This document shows, piece after piece, positions 41,497-50,645 of a stretch of DNA of 64,000 bases (the first letter of the stretch is position 1; each line of letters opens with the position of its first letter). The stretch is taken from positions 1 to 64,000 of the forward strand of contig NZ_CANPVO010000025.1 of assembly GCF_947581785.1 (NCBI RefSeq), given 5' to 3'. The translations under genes and the position numbers were made by a program. The DNA is from Candidatus Palauibacter polyketidifaciens (lineage in GTDB: Bacteria > Gemmatimonadota > Gemmatimonadetes > Palauibacterales > Palauibacteraceae). Below the pieces are notes generated by a model. It ran no database searches. It saw only the letters and a program-made list of their open reading frames with translations, and was not told the origin of the DNA.

Positions 41497-43214
41497 CGGT
41501 TCTCCAGTGGACGGCGACGCTCGTCGGACTTTCGTTCGCGCTCTACATCGGGATCGCGATCTGGTCGCGGGCCCACTCCACGAGCGAGTTCTACGTGGCG
41601 GGCAAGGGGGTCCATCCCCTGGCCAACGGGATGGCGACGGCGGCGGACTGGATGTCGGCCGCTTCCTTCATCTCGATGGCCGGGATCATCTCCTTCCTGG
41701 GGTACGACGGCTCGGTCTACCTGATGGGGTGGACGGGCGGGTACGTGCTCCTGGCGCTGCTGCTCGCTCCGTATCTGCGGAAGTTCGGCGCGTTCACCGT
41801 CCCCGACTTCGTGGGCGAGCGCTACTACTCCCAGACGGCGCGGGTCGTGGCCGTCATCTGCGCGATCTTCGTCTCCTTCACCTACGTGGCGGGCCAGATG
41901 CGCGGCGTGGGGATCGTGTTCAGCCGCTTCCTCGAGATCGACATTACGCTGGGCGTCGCCATCGGGATGGGGATCGTCTTCTTCTACGCGGTGCTCGGGG
42001 GGATGAAGGGGATCACCTACACGCAGGTCGCACAGTACTGCGTGCTCATCTTCGCGTACATGGTGCCCGCGATCTTCCTGTCGATGCTCGTCACGGGGAT
42101 CCCGATTCCGCAGATCGGGCTCGGGGCGGCGGATCAGGAGACGGGGACGTTCCTGCTCGACCGGCTGAACGGCCTGCACCAGGAGCTGGGCTTCACCGCC
42201 TACACGGACGGGACGAAATCGACGCTCGACGTGCTGGCGATCACGGCCGCGCTCATGGTGGGGACGGCGGGGCTGCCGCACGTCATCATCCGCTTCTACA
42301 CGGTGCCGAAGGTGAGGGACGCACGGATCAGCGTGGGCTGGGCGCTCGTGTTCATCGCGCTCCTCTACACGGCGGCGCCGGCGGTGGCGGTGTTCGCGAG
42401 GACGAACCTGCTCAACACGGTGACGGACCAGCCGTACGCGGAGATGCCGGAGTGGTTCACGAAGTGGGAGACGACGGGGTTGATCTCGTACGAGGACCAC
42501 AACGCGGACGGACTCATCCAGTACGTGGGACCGGAGGCGGTGGACGCGGCGGGCGCGCCCGTGCAGAACGAACTCACGATCGACCGCGACATCATGGTGC
42601 TCGCGAACCCGGAGATCGCGCGGCTGCCGAACTGGGTGGTGGGACTGGTCGCGGCGGGCGGGCTGGCCGCGGCGCTCTCGACGGCGGCCGGACTCCTGCT
42701 CGTACTCTCGGCGGCGATCAGCCACGACCTGCTCAAGCGCAACTGGCGGCCGGACATCAGCGAGCGGGGCGAACTCATCGCGGCGCGGTTGAGCGCCGGG
42801 TTCGCCGTCGTCGTGGCGGGTTACCTGGGGATGAATCCACCGGGCTTCGTAGCGGAGGTCGTCGCGTTCGCGTTCGGGCTCGCGGCGTCGTCGTTCTTCC
42901 CGGTCATCATCCTCGGCATCTTCTCGAAGCGGCTCAACCGGGAGGGGGCGATCGCGGGCATGCTGTGCGGAATCACGCTCACGGCCGCCTACATCGTCTA
43001 CTTCAAGTTCGTGAACCCGGCGGCGAACGTGGCGGAGAACTGGTGGTTCGGGATCTCGCCCGAGGGGATCGGGGCGGTGGGAATGACGGTGAACTTCGCC
43101 GTGGCGTCCGTCGTGTCCCGCTTCACGCCGCCGCCGCCGGCCGAGGCCCAGCGGCTGGTGGAGCGGATCCGGCTCCCGCGCGGGGCAGGCGAGGCACACG
43201 AAATCAGCGGCTGA
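41493..43214 (+). CDS. Large subunit of a sodium/solute symporter (ActP/VC_2705-like)
   Basis: 573 aa, about 13 membrane spans. Signatures: STSEFYVAGKGVHPLANGMATAADWMSAASFISMAG, VPDFVGERYYSQTARVVAVICAIFVSFTYVAGQM, and GLAAALSTAAGLLLVLSAAISHDLLKRN, all typical of the acetate permease-like SSS branch. Likely takes up a short organic acid such as acetate or pyruvate with Na+. Works with the DUF4212 subunit just upstream. Confidence 0.92.
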   Translation: MTVLQWTATLVGLSFALYIGIAIWSRAHSTSEFYVAGKGVHPLANGMATAADWMSAASFISMAGIISFLGYDGSVYLMGWTGGYVLLALLLAPYLRKFGAFTVPDFVGERYYSQTARVVAVICAIFVSFTYVAGQMRGVGIVFSRFLEIDITLGVAIGMGIVFFYAVLGGMKGITYTQVAQYCVLIFAYMVPAIFLSMLVTGIPIPQIGLGAADQETGTFLLDRLNGLHQELGFTAYTDGTKSTLDVLAITAALMVGTAGLPHVIIRFYTVPKVRDARISVGWALVFIALLYTAAPAVAVFARTNLLNTVTDQPYAEMPEWFTKWETTGLISYEDHNADGLIQYVGPEAVDAAGAPVQNELTIDRDIMVLANPEIARLPNWVVGLVAAGGLAAALSTAAGLLLVLSAAISHDLLKRNWRPDISERGELIAARLSAGFAVVVAGYLGMNPPGFVAEVVAFAFGLAASSFFPVIILGIFSKRLNREGAIAGMLCGITLTAAYIVYFKFVNPAANVAENWWFGISPEGIGAVGMTVNFAVASVVSRFTPPPPAEAQRLVERIRLPRGAGEAHEISG

Positions 43215-43256
43215 CGCGTCGGCGGGTCGGGCGGGAGCCTTGGGGTCGTGGGGCGA

Positions 43257-44036
43257 TCAGCGGCCGAGACGGCGCACGAGGACGAGGCGGAGGAGAGCGA
43301 ACCGCTCGTCGAAGCCGTAGCGGCAGGGGCTCGGGAGCCCGGTCGGTCCACAGACGCCGGCGTTGACGCCAAGCCGATTTTCCGCCTGGTGGACGGTTTC
43401 GCCGAAATCGTTGTAGAGGCCTTCGAATCGGAGGGTCCAGGCACTCGCCACCGGCATTTCGATGCCGACCCCGGCGACCCATCCGACCCGCGTCGGCCGC
43501 TCGTCGAAGGAATCGTCGGGGTCCAACTGCAGGCGATCGTCCGTTCCCGGGTCGAGATCGGTGAACGAGTTGGAGATTCCGGCCACCGACGCGCCGCCGG
43601 CGACGAACACGCTGACGCGCCCGAGGGACCTCCGAACGCCGATGCGCGCCGTCCCGGCCCAGTGCAACTCCGCCGCCGCCGTCTCGTCCATTCCGGCCGC
43701 ATCCAGTTGTCCGGGGGACGCGGACAGACCGCTGAACGCCCCGTCCGCCTCGAACAGGAGCTGTACGCTCCCCAGGCGGAAGTACCGCCCCGCCAGCACA
43801 CCGGCCGCGAGTCCGGTGTCACCGTACTCGAACGCCTGGCCCGGGACGCCGTTCGACCCCGTGAAGCCGTCGATGTCGGTCATGCGAACGTCCACCGAGC
43901 CCGGCCCCGCGAATGCGCCGATGTAGCTCCCCGCCTGACCGGAACCGACCGTGCCGTCCTGCGCCTGCGCGGTGCCCACGACCGCCAGCAGACTCACGAG
44001 CGCCGCGGCGGAACAGCTGCGGCTGCAGGAACTCAA
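43257..44036 (-). CDS. Outer-membrane beta-barrel protein (opacity-type)
   Basis: About 259 aa from a TTG at 44036 that follows GGAGA and yields a signal peptide ending in GTAQAQ; the open frame further upstream overlaps the antitoxin gene and is not protein-like. Alternating short hydrophobic strands with aromatic ends (GVLAGRYFRLGSVQLLFEADGAF, WTLRFEGLYNDFGE, FALLRLVLVRRLGR at the C-terminus) indicate an 8-stranded barrel of the OmpA/opacity class. Ligand unknown. Confidence 0.72.
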   Translation of the reverse strand: MSSCSRSCSAAALVSLLAVVGTAQAQDGTVGSGQAGSYIGAFAGPGSVDVRMTDIDGFTGSNGVPGQAFEYGDTGLAAGVLAGRYFRLGSVQLLFEADGAFSGLSASPGQLDAAGMDETAAAELHWAGTARIGVRRSLGRVSVFVAGGASVAGISNSFTDLDPGTDDRLQLDPDDSFDERPTRVGWVAGVGIEMPVASAWTLRFEGLYNDFGETVHQAENRLGVNAGVCGPTGLPSPCRYGFDERFALLRLVLVRRLGR

Positions 44037-44071
44037 GCTTCTCCAGGGCGGGCCGACGGACGCTCCACCTC

Positions 44072-44356
44072 TTATGGCGACTGCACCAGCGCAGGCCTCA
44101 CGGCGTTGGGATCGTGCTTGATGATGCGCAGAAGCGCCGCAGCCGGGCCGCTGACGCGTCGTCTCCCCTGCTCCCACTTCCGATAGCCGGAGAGGCTCAT
44201 TCCCATCAGGGCCGCCATTTGAGCCTGTGTAAGCTTCGCCTCCATACGAACTTCGCGCGGGGAGATCGGGGCGTGAACGATGGCGGGACCCTCCCCCTTC
44301 GCATCGTCCAAGGCCTCGTTCAAGGACTGGATCAGGTCTTCTCCAAACGTGCTCAT
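44072..44356 (-). CDS. NadS/HigA-type XRE antitoxin
   Basis: 94 aa. The motif REVRMEAKLTQAQMAALMGMSLSGYRKWEQGRRRVSGPAAALLRII is the NadS-branch XRE fold. Its ATG overlaps the stop of the upstream toxin remnant by ATGA. The DNA-binding half is intact, but its toxin partner has lost its core. Confidence 0.88.
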   Translation of the reverse strand: MSTFGEDLIQSLNEALDDAKGEGPAIVHAPISPREVRMEAKLTQAQMAALMGMSLSGYRKWEQGRRRVSGPAAALLRIIKHDPNAVRPALVQSP

Positions 44357-44487
44357 TTCCCCTGCCTTCCTTGAAGCTTGATGGCGGCGATGAGCGCAGC
44401 CACCGCTCGGCGCTCGCCGCGGGTCAGGTCGGTCTTGTCGGACTTCGAGTGACGGGAGAAGGTTGGTGTCTCAGCGACGGTGTGCAT
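44353..44487 (-). pseudogene. Internally deleted RelE/HigB (NadT)-type toxin gene
   Basis: 44 aa: the N-terminal MHTVAETPTFSRH is joined directly to SKSDKTDLTRGERRAVAALIAAIKLQ, which is the usual C-terminal end of this toxin branch (KTDLT...E-R-A). The roughly 60 residues that carry the fold core and the arginine-rich catalytic strand are absent, yet the frame and the ATGA coupling to the antitoxin are kept. The product should be inactive as a nuclease. Confidence 0.65.
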
Positions 44488-44661
44488 GGCGCATGGTAAC
44501 CCAATGGGGTACTCACGACAATCCCGAAAACCCTGCCCACATGCCGGCCCGACGGAACGCCAAAGGACCGAATCACGGCAGGAAATCACATAAGTTCAAT
44601 CAGGACTGCACGATCTGCGCTTCTTGCCGCTAGACCGCATCTAGTTCCACCGTTTTAATAT

Positions 44662-44705
44662 AGCGGGAAAACGGCGTCGAATAGCGGGAATCCCCGTCGT
44701 CGACC
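44662..44705. repeat. Left copy of a GCGGGAA repeat, possible element end
   Basis: AGCGGGAA occurs at 44662-44669 and again at 44683-44690 (21-bp period). The second copy continues into a 23-bp stretch (44683-44705) that matches 18 of 23 positions of the stretch at 51831-51853 beside the integrase gene. The area 44490-44757 has no gene. Confidence 0.35.
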
Positions 44706-44757
44706 AGGTGGATGGCCGTCACCCGGGCGGGGTCGGGCTTCACCACCCCGAGGTGGC

Positions 44758-46077
44758 CTACCCGCCGGATGGCACCTCGATCAGATCGTACACACGTACG
44801 TATTCGATGCCGAGCACGTCCTTCCACACACCCAGCACATAGTCGGGGCCGATATCGTACGGGAGGAAGCCCCCCGGCAGCGTCACTGTACCGCTGGAAC
44901 CTAGTTGACGCGACGGATCGACGACGATCCAGCGGGACGGGTCACTCTCCTCGAGCTCCGGGTCGTAAATCTTCCGCCACACTTTTCCGTCCGCCTGGAC
45001 CGCCAGCGCCGTGAAGGCCGGCAGGACCGCCGATGCCGATCCGGAAGACAGAAACTCCTCGTATCGCCCTCGCCATTCCCGCCGTTCGCTACGGCGAGCA
45101 AATCTGGCAACCCATTCGTCGACCCACGCCTCGCGAACTCCTTCCGGCACCTCCCTCATCGGTAGAGATCCCCCGAAGGAGGTTCGCATCGTTCCATCCG
45201 CGTCAAAGGTGCTGACGAAATACCCGAGGACAGGTCCGATGGCGATCCGGTCGCCGCGCGCCGCTACCACCACCTTACGAAGGAACGGTAAGGGGACTAA
45301 CTGTCCGCTTATGTTAATGGTCTCGGCGTCCCGCCTGATGCTTCTTTGGGAGAGAGTCTCAGTCCCCGGTATCGGTCTCAGGAAGGAGGAGACGCGTCCC
45401 AGGGTATCGATGAGGACGGGCTGAACCACCGGGGCACTGTGGACCAGCATGCTACCCGGATTATCTCCGTACCGCGTCTCGACGCCGGCCCCCTCGACCT
45501 CCCGGAACCCTACCACGGATCCGTTTTCAAGCAACCCGCGCGCCTCGATACCCTTTTCCGTTCCGCCAAGCCCCCGGGGTACTTGGTAGGTGTGGTCGCG
45601 CCCCCCATCGATCGAGAAAAGGGTCACGCGCGCCAGAATGACATCCAACGCCGCGATCCGTCCGTCCTCAAGTTCCGCGACCCTGTACAGCCCCCTGAAT
45701 TCGCCCGGTCCGTCTCCCGCGCGGCCGAGCGACCTCACGTAGGCGCCGCGCGAATCGAAGAACTTCAGGGCCCGCGAACCTCCATCCGCCACGAGAAATC
45801 CGCCATCTCTCAGGCGAATCGCGTCGGTGACCCCGAAGAGGGCGGAGGCGTCGTCGTCAACGGATCCGATCTGGACTCGTGGTTCCTCGGACACGCGATA
45901 GGAAACCGGCAACTCCTGACCTGCCTTACCGGCCACGAGCGACGCCGGGAATCCGGCATACCCCCCGGAGATCAGGGCAAGGAACAACGTCCAGCCCCGT
46001 AGCCGGTTGCTCATGCGCCGCGCTCGAAGGTCAATCGTCACAAGGGACGTGTCCGTAGTGTGGGTAGGCAGATTCAT
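44758..46077 (-). CDS. Exported 6-bladed beta-propeller protein
   Basis: 439 aa. The ATG at 46077 is favoured by an AGGTGAAG site; an ATG at 46014 has no clear ribosome site but would give a shorter n-region before the membrane segment RGWTLFLALISGGYAGF. Propeller signatures: FGVTDAIRLRDGGFLVADGGSRALKFFDSRGAYVRSLGRAGDGPGEF and RIAALDVILARVTLFSIDG. The same type of propeller forms the C-terminus of the fusion lipoprotein at 138-2987. It follows a small Cys-rich secreted peptide gene on the same strand. GC and codon bias are lower than in the metabolic genes. Confidence 0.78.
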   Translation of the reverse strand: MNLPTHTTDTSLVTIDLRARRMSNRLRGWTLFLALISGGYAGFPASLVAGKAGQELPVSYRVSEEPRVQIGSVDDDASALFGVTDAIRLRDGGFLVADGGSRALKFFDSRGAYVRSLGRAGDGPGEFRGLYRVAELEDGRIAALDVILARVTLFSIDGGRDHTYQVPRGLGGTEKGIEARGLLENGSVVGFREVEGAGVETRYGDNPGSMLVHSAPVVQPVLIDTLGRVSSFLRPIPGTETLSQRSIRRDAETINISGQLVPLPFLRKVVVAARGDRIAIGPVLGYFVSTFDADGTMRTSFGGSLPMREVPEGVREAWVDEWVARFARRSERREWRGRYEEFLSSGSASAVLPAFTALAVQADGKVWRKIYDPELEESDPSRWIVVDPSRQLGSSGTVTLPGGFLPYDIGPDYVLGVWKDVLGIEYVRVYDLIEVPSGG

Positions 46078-46117
46078 GCCGCAACTTCACCTGTTGCTGC
46101 AATGCCTGCCGCGAACG

Positions 46118-46405
46118 CTACCGGAAGCACATGCAGCTAGATTCCACGACATCACCGTCCAAGTTGCAAGCGACTTGGCAGTTTGCGCTCGTGCCGGGGG
46201 GGCAGGCCAAGTCGTGCACCGCGCTGATCAACTCCCACCAGTCCTCGCAGCGGTCAGCAGCGTCATCCGCTTGGGCGCACACCGGATCAGCACCGACGAT
46301 CCCAAAAGTGTAGGTGCTGTCCACAGGGGTGAGCGTAAACACCAGCGCGATGCAGCATGCGGGGAGCAGGGCGGCCAATCCGTTCTTGAGCTTTCTCAGG
46401 ATCAT
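46118..46405 (-). CDS. Small secreted Cys-rich peptide upstream of the beta-propeller
   Basis: About 95 aa. Start ATG 46405, after GGAGGAG with short spacing. A signal-peptide-like N-terminus (MILRKLKNGLAALLPACCIALVFTL) is followed by an acidic domain with eight cysteines (spacing from VCAQ through CMCF at the very C-terminus), which suggests disulfides. No family recognised. Position just before a secreted 6-bladed propeller resembles the short-peptide/propeller pairs (NVEALA type) of Bacteroidota, but the sequence itself does not match them. Confidence 0.55.
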   Translation of the reverse strand: MILRKLKNGLAALLPACCIALVFTLTPVDSTYTFGIVGADPVCAQADDAADRCEDWWELISAVHDLACPPGTSANCQVACNLDGDVVESSCMCFR

Positions 46406-46529
46406 CTCCTCCAGCAGAATGAATAAGCCAACATTGAACGTAACCGTACACCCCTCAAGGCGTTTCGTCAACTGCGGGCACCTGAGGACGGTCGCTTACG
46501 ACGAATGGATGCGCGCCACGTCCGGCCCC

Positions 46530-46858
46530 GCTCCGGCCCACCATCCGCCCGCTCTTCAAGGCCGCCGATCATGTCCGCATGCACCCAGCCTCGGGGTTGT
46601 CCGCCGAGGATCGGGACCGGGTTGCGGACACCCTCGAAGCGCCGTGGGGCATCCGCCAGGGAGCGGCGGCTCCGGGAGGTGTTCGCGCCCGATGAGGTCG
46701 CGTCCGGAGAGTTGACGCTCAGGATCGCCGATGTCGTGAACGAACTAGGGCTACAGCCGTGGAAGCCGCCCGAGCCGCTCGATCCCAGGGAGGAGGAAAA
46801 GGTGAACCTAATCGTCCGGAATGGGGATTCTGGAAGCAGTCCGTTGACTGAGATGTAA
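46530..46858 (+). pseudogene. Possible frameshifted gene remnant; remainder to 47160 has no gene
   Basis: Two frames read as continuous protein only when joined: LFKAADHVRMHPASGLSAEDRDRVADTLEAPWG (46545-46655) in one, and REVFAPDEVASGELTLRIADVVNELGLQPWKPPEP to 46858 in another. I do not recognise the product. Between 46859 and 47160 I see no gene, only short frames without ribosome sites. Confidence 0.25.
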
Positions 46859-47160
46859 TCCCAGGCGCTACCAATCCACCCGATGAAAACCGAAATTCCA
46901 CCGAAAACCTAATGGTACGTCCCACCTAATGCAAAAATACAGAGGGACGAGCCGTCTCGGCCTGAACGTCCAGAACCTGTTTTGAGGAACGTGGCAACGC
47001 ATCCAGGCATCCTCCCGCTTCATACGCGACGATGAAGGAAGCGCACCCCGAACATGCGTCCGTACGCAAGCCAATCCAGTCGCCCCAAGAATGAGCTCCA
47101 GAGTTCGCTCGTAACCCCTTACCGGTCATGGGTCATTCTACCACGATCCAATAACGAGGG

Positions 47161-48345
47161 TCATCGCTCGAACCTTTCCCCGCCGCGGTCCGGGCCTCTG
47201 GGACGCGGCTGCTGCGGTACAATGCGGGTGATGCTCGGGCCGCGCGCCCGCGTCCCTTCGCGGTCCCTCATCTCCCGCGCCCACCGCTCCGCGTCCCGCA
47301 GCCCCCTTCCGTAGTTCTCTCGCACCTTCCGCTCGATCTCCCGGGCGCTTTCGCCGTGCGCCTTGCCTAGCGCGGCCCGCTCGTGCTTGTGGTACCGGTC
47401 GAGTTCCTCGCGCCAGCCCTCGACCAGATCGCCCCGGCCACGGATCGCCCCGACCAACTCCCGCAACGAGCGCTCGACCCCCCAGATCCGTAGCCGGCCG
47501 CGGACGGTGCGGCTCTCGCGGTCGAGCCTCTGCCGCGTGTCCTCCTGCCGCTTGTGCAACTCGGCCCATTCCTTCCGCGCCTGGGTCTCGAGCCGCCAGA
47601 ACCCCAGCCACCGCCCGTCCTCGACCTTCTCCCAAGCCTGCGCCTCGGCGCGCCGCCAAGCCTCCATGTCGACCCGCTTCTCGTCGACCGGTCCCCTCGC
47701 CCGCCTCGCCCGCCTGGGCAGCATCCCCTCGCGGCGGTAGCGCGCCCAATGAAGCGGCCGCTCCCACGGGTTGCGAACCACCTCCTGGCCCGCGCGCCGC
47801 CGTGCGTTGTTCTTGACCCGCTCCTCGCACCGGATCCGGCCTTGTTCCCGCTCGAAGCCCTCGGCCCAGCGCGACAGCCGGAGCTTGCTGTTGCCCAGCT
47901 TCGCCGCCTTCCCGGTCGCCGGATCGACACGGTTCGCGATCACATGGACATGGGGGTGCCGCGTGTCCTCGTGCGCGACGATCAGCGCCTCGTGGTGCTC
48001 AAGCCCCAGCGCTTCAAGGCTCCCGTCCACTGCCCGGCTCATCTCCCGCCTGTCGGGCGTCTCGTCCCGCGCCCAGCTGAGCGAGTAGTGCAGGACCGGC
48101 TTCGCCAGCTTCCGGCCCCCTTGCGCCCCGCCCGCCAGCCGCTTGAGGTCGGGAGCCGCCTTCGCGGTCGCGGCCATCAGCCGCGCAGCACGCTCCGGTC
48201 GGACGGTTGCAAGGTTCCGGGTGTCGGTCCACCCGACACGCTCCGAGGTCTCCGGGCGGCGGTCGTCCGGCTCCGGGGCATCATGCAGGCAGTACGCCGC
48301 GACTCCGGCGAACGACCGCCCCAGTCCGTTGATCTTCGGGATCAT
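47161..48345 (-). CDS. Relaxase of a mobilizable element (MobA-like)
   Basis: 394 aa. The relaxase metal motif HEDTRHPHVHVIANRV lies at residues 125-140 with the expected His-x-His; Tyr18 in GVAAYCLHDA is the likely nicking tyrosine. The C-terminal half is Arg/Glu-rich and helical. The ATG at 48345 overlaps the mobC stop (ATGA). It would nick oriT and lead one strand into a conjugation channel supplied by another element. Confidence 0.88.
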   Translation of the reverse strand: MIPKINGLGRSFAGVAAYCLHDAPEPDDRRPETSERVGWTDTRNLATVRPERAARLMAATAKAAPDLKRLAGGAQGGRKLAKPVLHYSLSWARDETPDRREMSRAVDGSLEALGLEHHEALIVAHEDTRHPHVHVIANRVDPATGKAAKLGNSKLRLSRWAEGFEREQGRIRCEERVKNNARRRAGQEVVRNPWERPLHWARYRREGMLPRRARRARGPVDEKRVDMEAWRRAEAQAWEKVEDGRWLGFWRLETQARKEWAELHKRQEDTRQRLDRESRTVRGRLRIWGVERSLRELVGAIRGRGDLVEGWREELDRYHKHERAALGKAHGESAREIERKVRENYGRGLRDAERWAREMRDREGTRARGPSITRIVPQQPRPRGPDRGGERFER

Positions 48346-48686
48346 CGGTCCAGCGCCTCGCCGGTCAGCAGACCGGCCGCGAGTTCGGCCACCCGCTCGA
48401 CCGCCTCCAGCGTCCCGGTCGGTGCCGAGGCCCCCGAGTTCAGGGCGCGGGCGATCTGGTTGAGATTGACGCCGATCCGGTGGAGCTCGACCCGCTCCCT
48501 GGCGCCGAGACGGTGTACGGCCGCCACGCGGACCGGCTGCCCCAGCGCCCTCCGGCGCATGTAGCCGCCCGTCGTCATGCGGGCCTCTGCGGCCCGCTTG
48601 GCGATCTCCGCGGCCTCCGCGGCCGTGACGCGCACGCCGATCGTGCGGCTCCTGCGTTCGGCCTCGGGCTTCCGGGGACGAACCAA
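48342..48686 (-). CDS. MobC-like mobilization accessory protein
   Basis: 114 aa from a TTG at 48686 with AAGGAGG eight bases upstream. RTIGVRVTAAEAAEIAKRAAEARMTTGGYMRRRAL is a ribbon-helix-helix-like DNA-binding start, and RVELHRIGVNLNQIARALNSG is the conserved MobC motif. It assists the relaxase at oriT. Confidence 0.85.
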   Translation of the reverse strand: MVRPRKPEAERRSRTIGVRVTAAEAAEIAKRAAEARMTTGGYMRRRALGQPVRVAAVHRLGARERVELHRIGVNLNQIARALNSGASAPTGTLEAVERVAELAAGLLTGEALDR

Positions 48687-48731
48687 ATCGGGCGGCCTCC
48701 TTGTGGCGCGCGAAGATGTCGTTGCGGGGGT

Positions 48732-48773
48732 CCGGGGGTATCCCCCGGCCAGAGGTTTTCGTGAAGCGAAAAC
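48732..48773. other. Two adjacent inverted repeats upstream of mobC: candidate oriT region
   Basis: CCGGGGG-TAT-CCCCCGG (48732-48748) is followed by GTTTTCG-TGAAG-CGAAAAC (48755-48773); both stems are perfect. They lie within the 400-bp gap between mobC and the unknown gene, just upstream of mobC, where oriT usually occurs. The sequence CATCTG after the second stem is near the nic consensus of MOBP systems but not identical. The rest of 48774-49083 has no gene. Confidence 0.4.
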
Positions 48774-49083
48774 ACATCTGGCTCCTCCACAAACCGGAGA
48801 AACACACGCCCCCGTGGCGCGCACGCGCCAAAGCCGACCGGGGCGCCAACTCTGGACGACGGGCCCGCCCTGCGCGAAGTTTCAAAACGTGCAGATCGGG
48901 CCTGCGCACTCCGCAGACGAGCCGCGCCTAGTCAATCGCAATGAAGACCCGCTTTCAGCGGATCATCGCGCTAGCCTCGGGCTCCAGCCAGTCGTCGTGC
49001 TCCGCCCTGAGAGGCCGCTCGGCGAACCCACACGGAGGCTGTCCGTCCTCTTGACCCGCGGGGAACCCAGTGCAAAGACCGGA

Positions 49084-50067
49084 TTACGGGTGATCGACCG
49101 GATCCGGGCGGGGGGCAGGGGCGTCCCATTGGGGCGAACCCGACCACAGGCGATAGACGGGGCGGCGACGACGGCTTCCGGGGACATCAGACTTACCGAC
49201 GACGATCATCTCATGGGTTGCGTTGACAATGCGAGCGCGGAAGACGAGGTCGGTGCGGATGTGCCGAATCAAGCGCTCGACAGGAGAGGCAACCACCGCC
49301 GCAGGCGTGTTGGCTGACTCGGCCAGGAGTTCCTGGAATCTTCCCGTGAGGTACAGCGCCGCGTAGAGAACCACGATGTGAACGTACGACAGACATCCGA
49401 AGTACACCGAATTGACCAAGCGGTACTTCATGTTCCTGCCCTTGTCGATGTCCTCAGGATTCACGCCGACCGCAACCCAAGCAGGCAGTTCGTTGGTGTG
49501 CGCGCCCTCGTAGTCGGCTACGATCTTCAGCGCGTCTCGGACGGTGTAACTGACTGAGTTGACCTGCACAGCCTTGGCGTCTAGCCAAGCGTCCAATGCA
49601 ATGGGTCGCGATGTGAGATCGAAAGGGGTGTGAATCGCGCACCAACCGTCGTCGAGGAAGTCGACACCGTAGAGTCTTCCGATCTCGATTTCGTGTTGGG
49701 TCTCGGGGACCACCACTGCCTGCTTCTTCCCCGTCGCGTAGCCGAGGACCCATTCTCGGCGCTCAGAGCGCCACGACATCGTTGCGCGGCGGTATCGACC
49801 TTTTCGACCGCCGAGGGGATGGAAGGTTGGGCTAACGATGGTCTTCTTGAGTAGTGCGCCTTCGCTGTCGACGCAGAGTTTCCGCACGGGAACTGAGATC
49901 TGGCGGACGACGGCCTGGAGCACACGCCAGCCTCCGTCGGTGTCGAACAGCGACTGCTTTCCCTGCAAGCTGTCGACGGCCGAGCCGAGATCCATTACAG
50001 TGTCGAGAAGGGTGCTGACGGTCATCCCATGCACATCGGGATGTAGCTGCCAGGGTGCGTCGGACAA
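49084..50067 (-). CDS. Hypothetical protein of the mobilizable element
   Basis: 327 aa, start ATG 50067. A well-formed, fully open frame with mixed alpha/beta composition and a hydrophobic stretch around residues 215-245 (YFGCLSYVHIVVLYAALYL). I see no known motif. It sits between mobC and the integrase and has lower GC than the chromosomal genes, which suits accessory cargo. Confidence 0.7.
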   Translation of the reverse strand: MSDAPWQLHPDVHGMTVSTLLDTVMDLGSAVDSLQGKQSLFDTDGGWRVLQAVVRQISVPVRKLCVDSEGALLKKTIVSPTFHPLGGRKGRYRRATMSWRSERREWVLGYATGKKQAVVVPETQHEIEIGRLYGVDFLDDGWCAIHTPFDLTSRPIALDAWLDAKAVQVNSVSYTVRDALKIVADYEGAHTNELPAWVAVGVNPEDIDKGRNMKYRLVNSVYFGCLSYVHIVVLYAALYLTGRFQELLAESANTPAAVVASPVERLIRHIRTDLVFRARIVNATHEMIVVGKSDVPGSRRRRPVYRLWSGSPQWDAPAPRPDPVDHP

Positions 50068-50435
50068 GTCGGTACTCCTCAGTGTTCAGTGGGCGCGACC
50101 CCAGACTGCGGCGAGAGATCTGCTCCGGTGTCCTACTGGCCACCATAAGCCCCCGCAGCCGCGGTCTGGTCGGCGGAGTCTGCCAGCGACGTGGCACACC
50201 CGGCTCTTGGTTTGGCCGACCGGCCGACCATCACCGCGCCAAGCTCCTGAAGCCCCCGTAGCTGTCGGACGCTCGCGTTCACTAGTGATCGGGTCAAGTT
50301 TCTGAACGTAACACTCGCCGGAGACTACACAGAAGCCACCCGAGGGGATGGCCGGATTGCGGTTGCACTCTACGGATCGGCCGAAAGTCGGGTGCTTTGG
50401 GGGGACCTCCGTCATGACCGCGTGCCGTTGCAGCC
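50068..50435. other. Intergenic stretch without a recognisable gene
   Basis: Only short frames without ribosome sites. It separates the divergent unknown gene and the integrase group and must hold their promoters; I cannot place -10/-35 boxes with confidence. Confidence 0.4.
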
Positions 50436-50645
50436 GTGCCACGTCGGGAAGTTCTGCTTCTTGACCGACGGGTTCACGATGGCAAGACCCCCATCGCGGC
50501 ACGGGCCCGCTACGCCTGGAATCGCCCATGGCGGGACCTTCTCACGCAATCCAAGGAAGGCCGCCACGCACTGGCAGAGACACCCTCTCTCCGCGATACT
50601 TTGCTCGCGCAGATCGTGCGGTCCATCACGAGAGGAATCGAATGA
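50436..50645 (+). CDS. Small protein coupled to the integrase, possible excisionase-like
   Basis: 69 aa from a GTG at 50436. Its TGA at 50643-50645 overlaps the integrase ATG (ATGA), the arrangement of translationally coupled genes. The sequence (RPWRDLLTQSKEGRHALAETPSLRDTLLAQIVRSITRGIE) looks helical and basic. It might be an excisionase or recombination factor, but no motif supports this. Confidence 0.35.
   Translation: MPRREVLLLDRRVHDGKTPIAARARYAWNRPWRDLLTQSKEGRHALAETPSLRDTLLAQIVRSITRGIE

Noticed and set aside
50086-50529. Minus-strand 147-codon frame upstream of the integrase
   Set aside because: No ribosome site, unbalanced composition, and it opposes the small gene coupled to the integrase.
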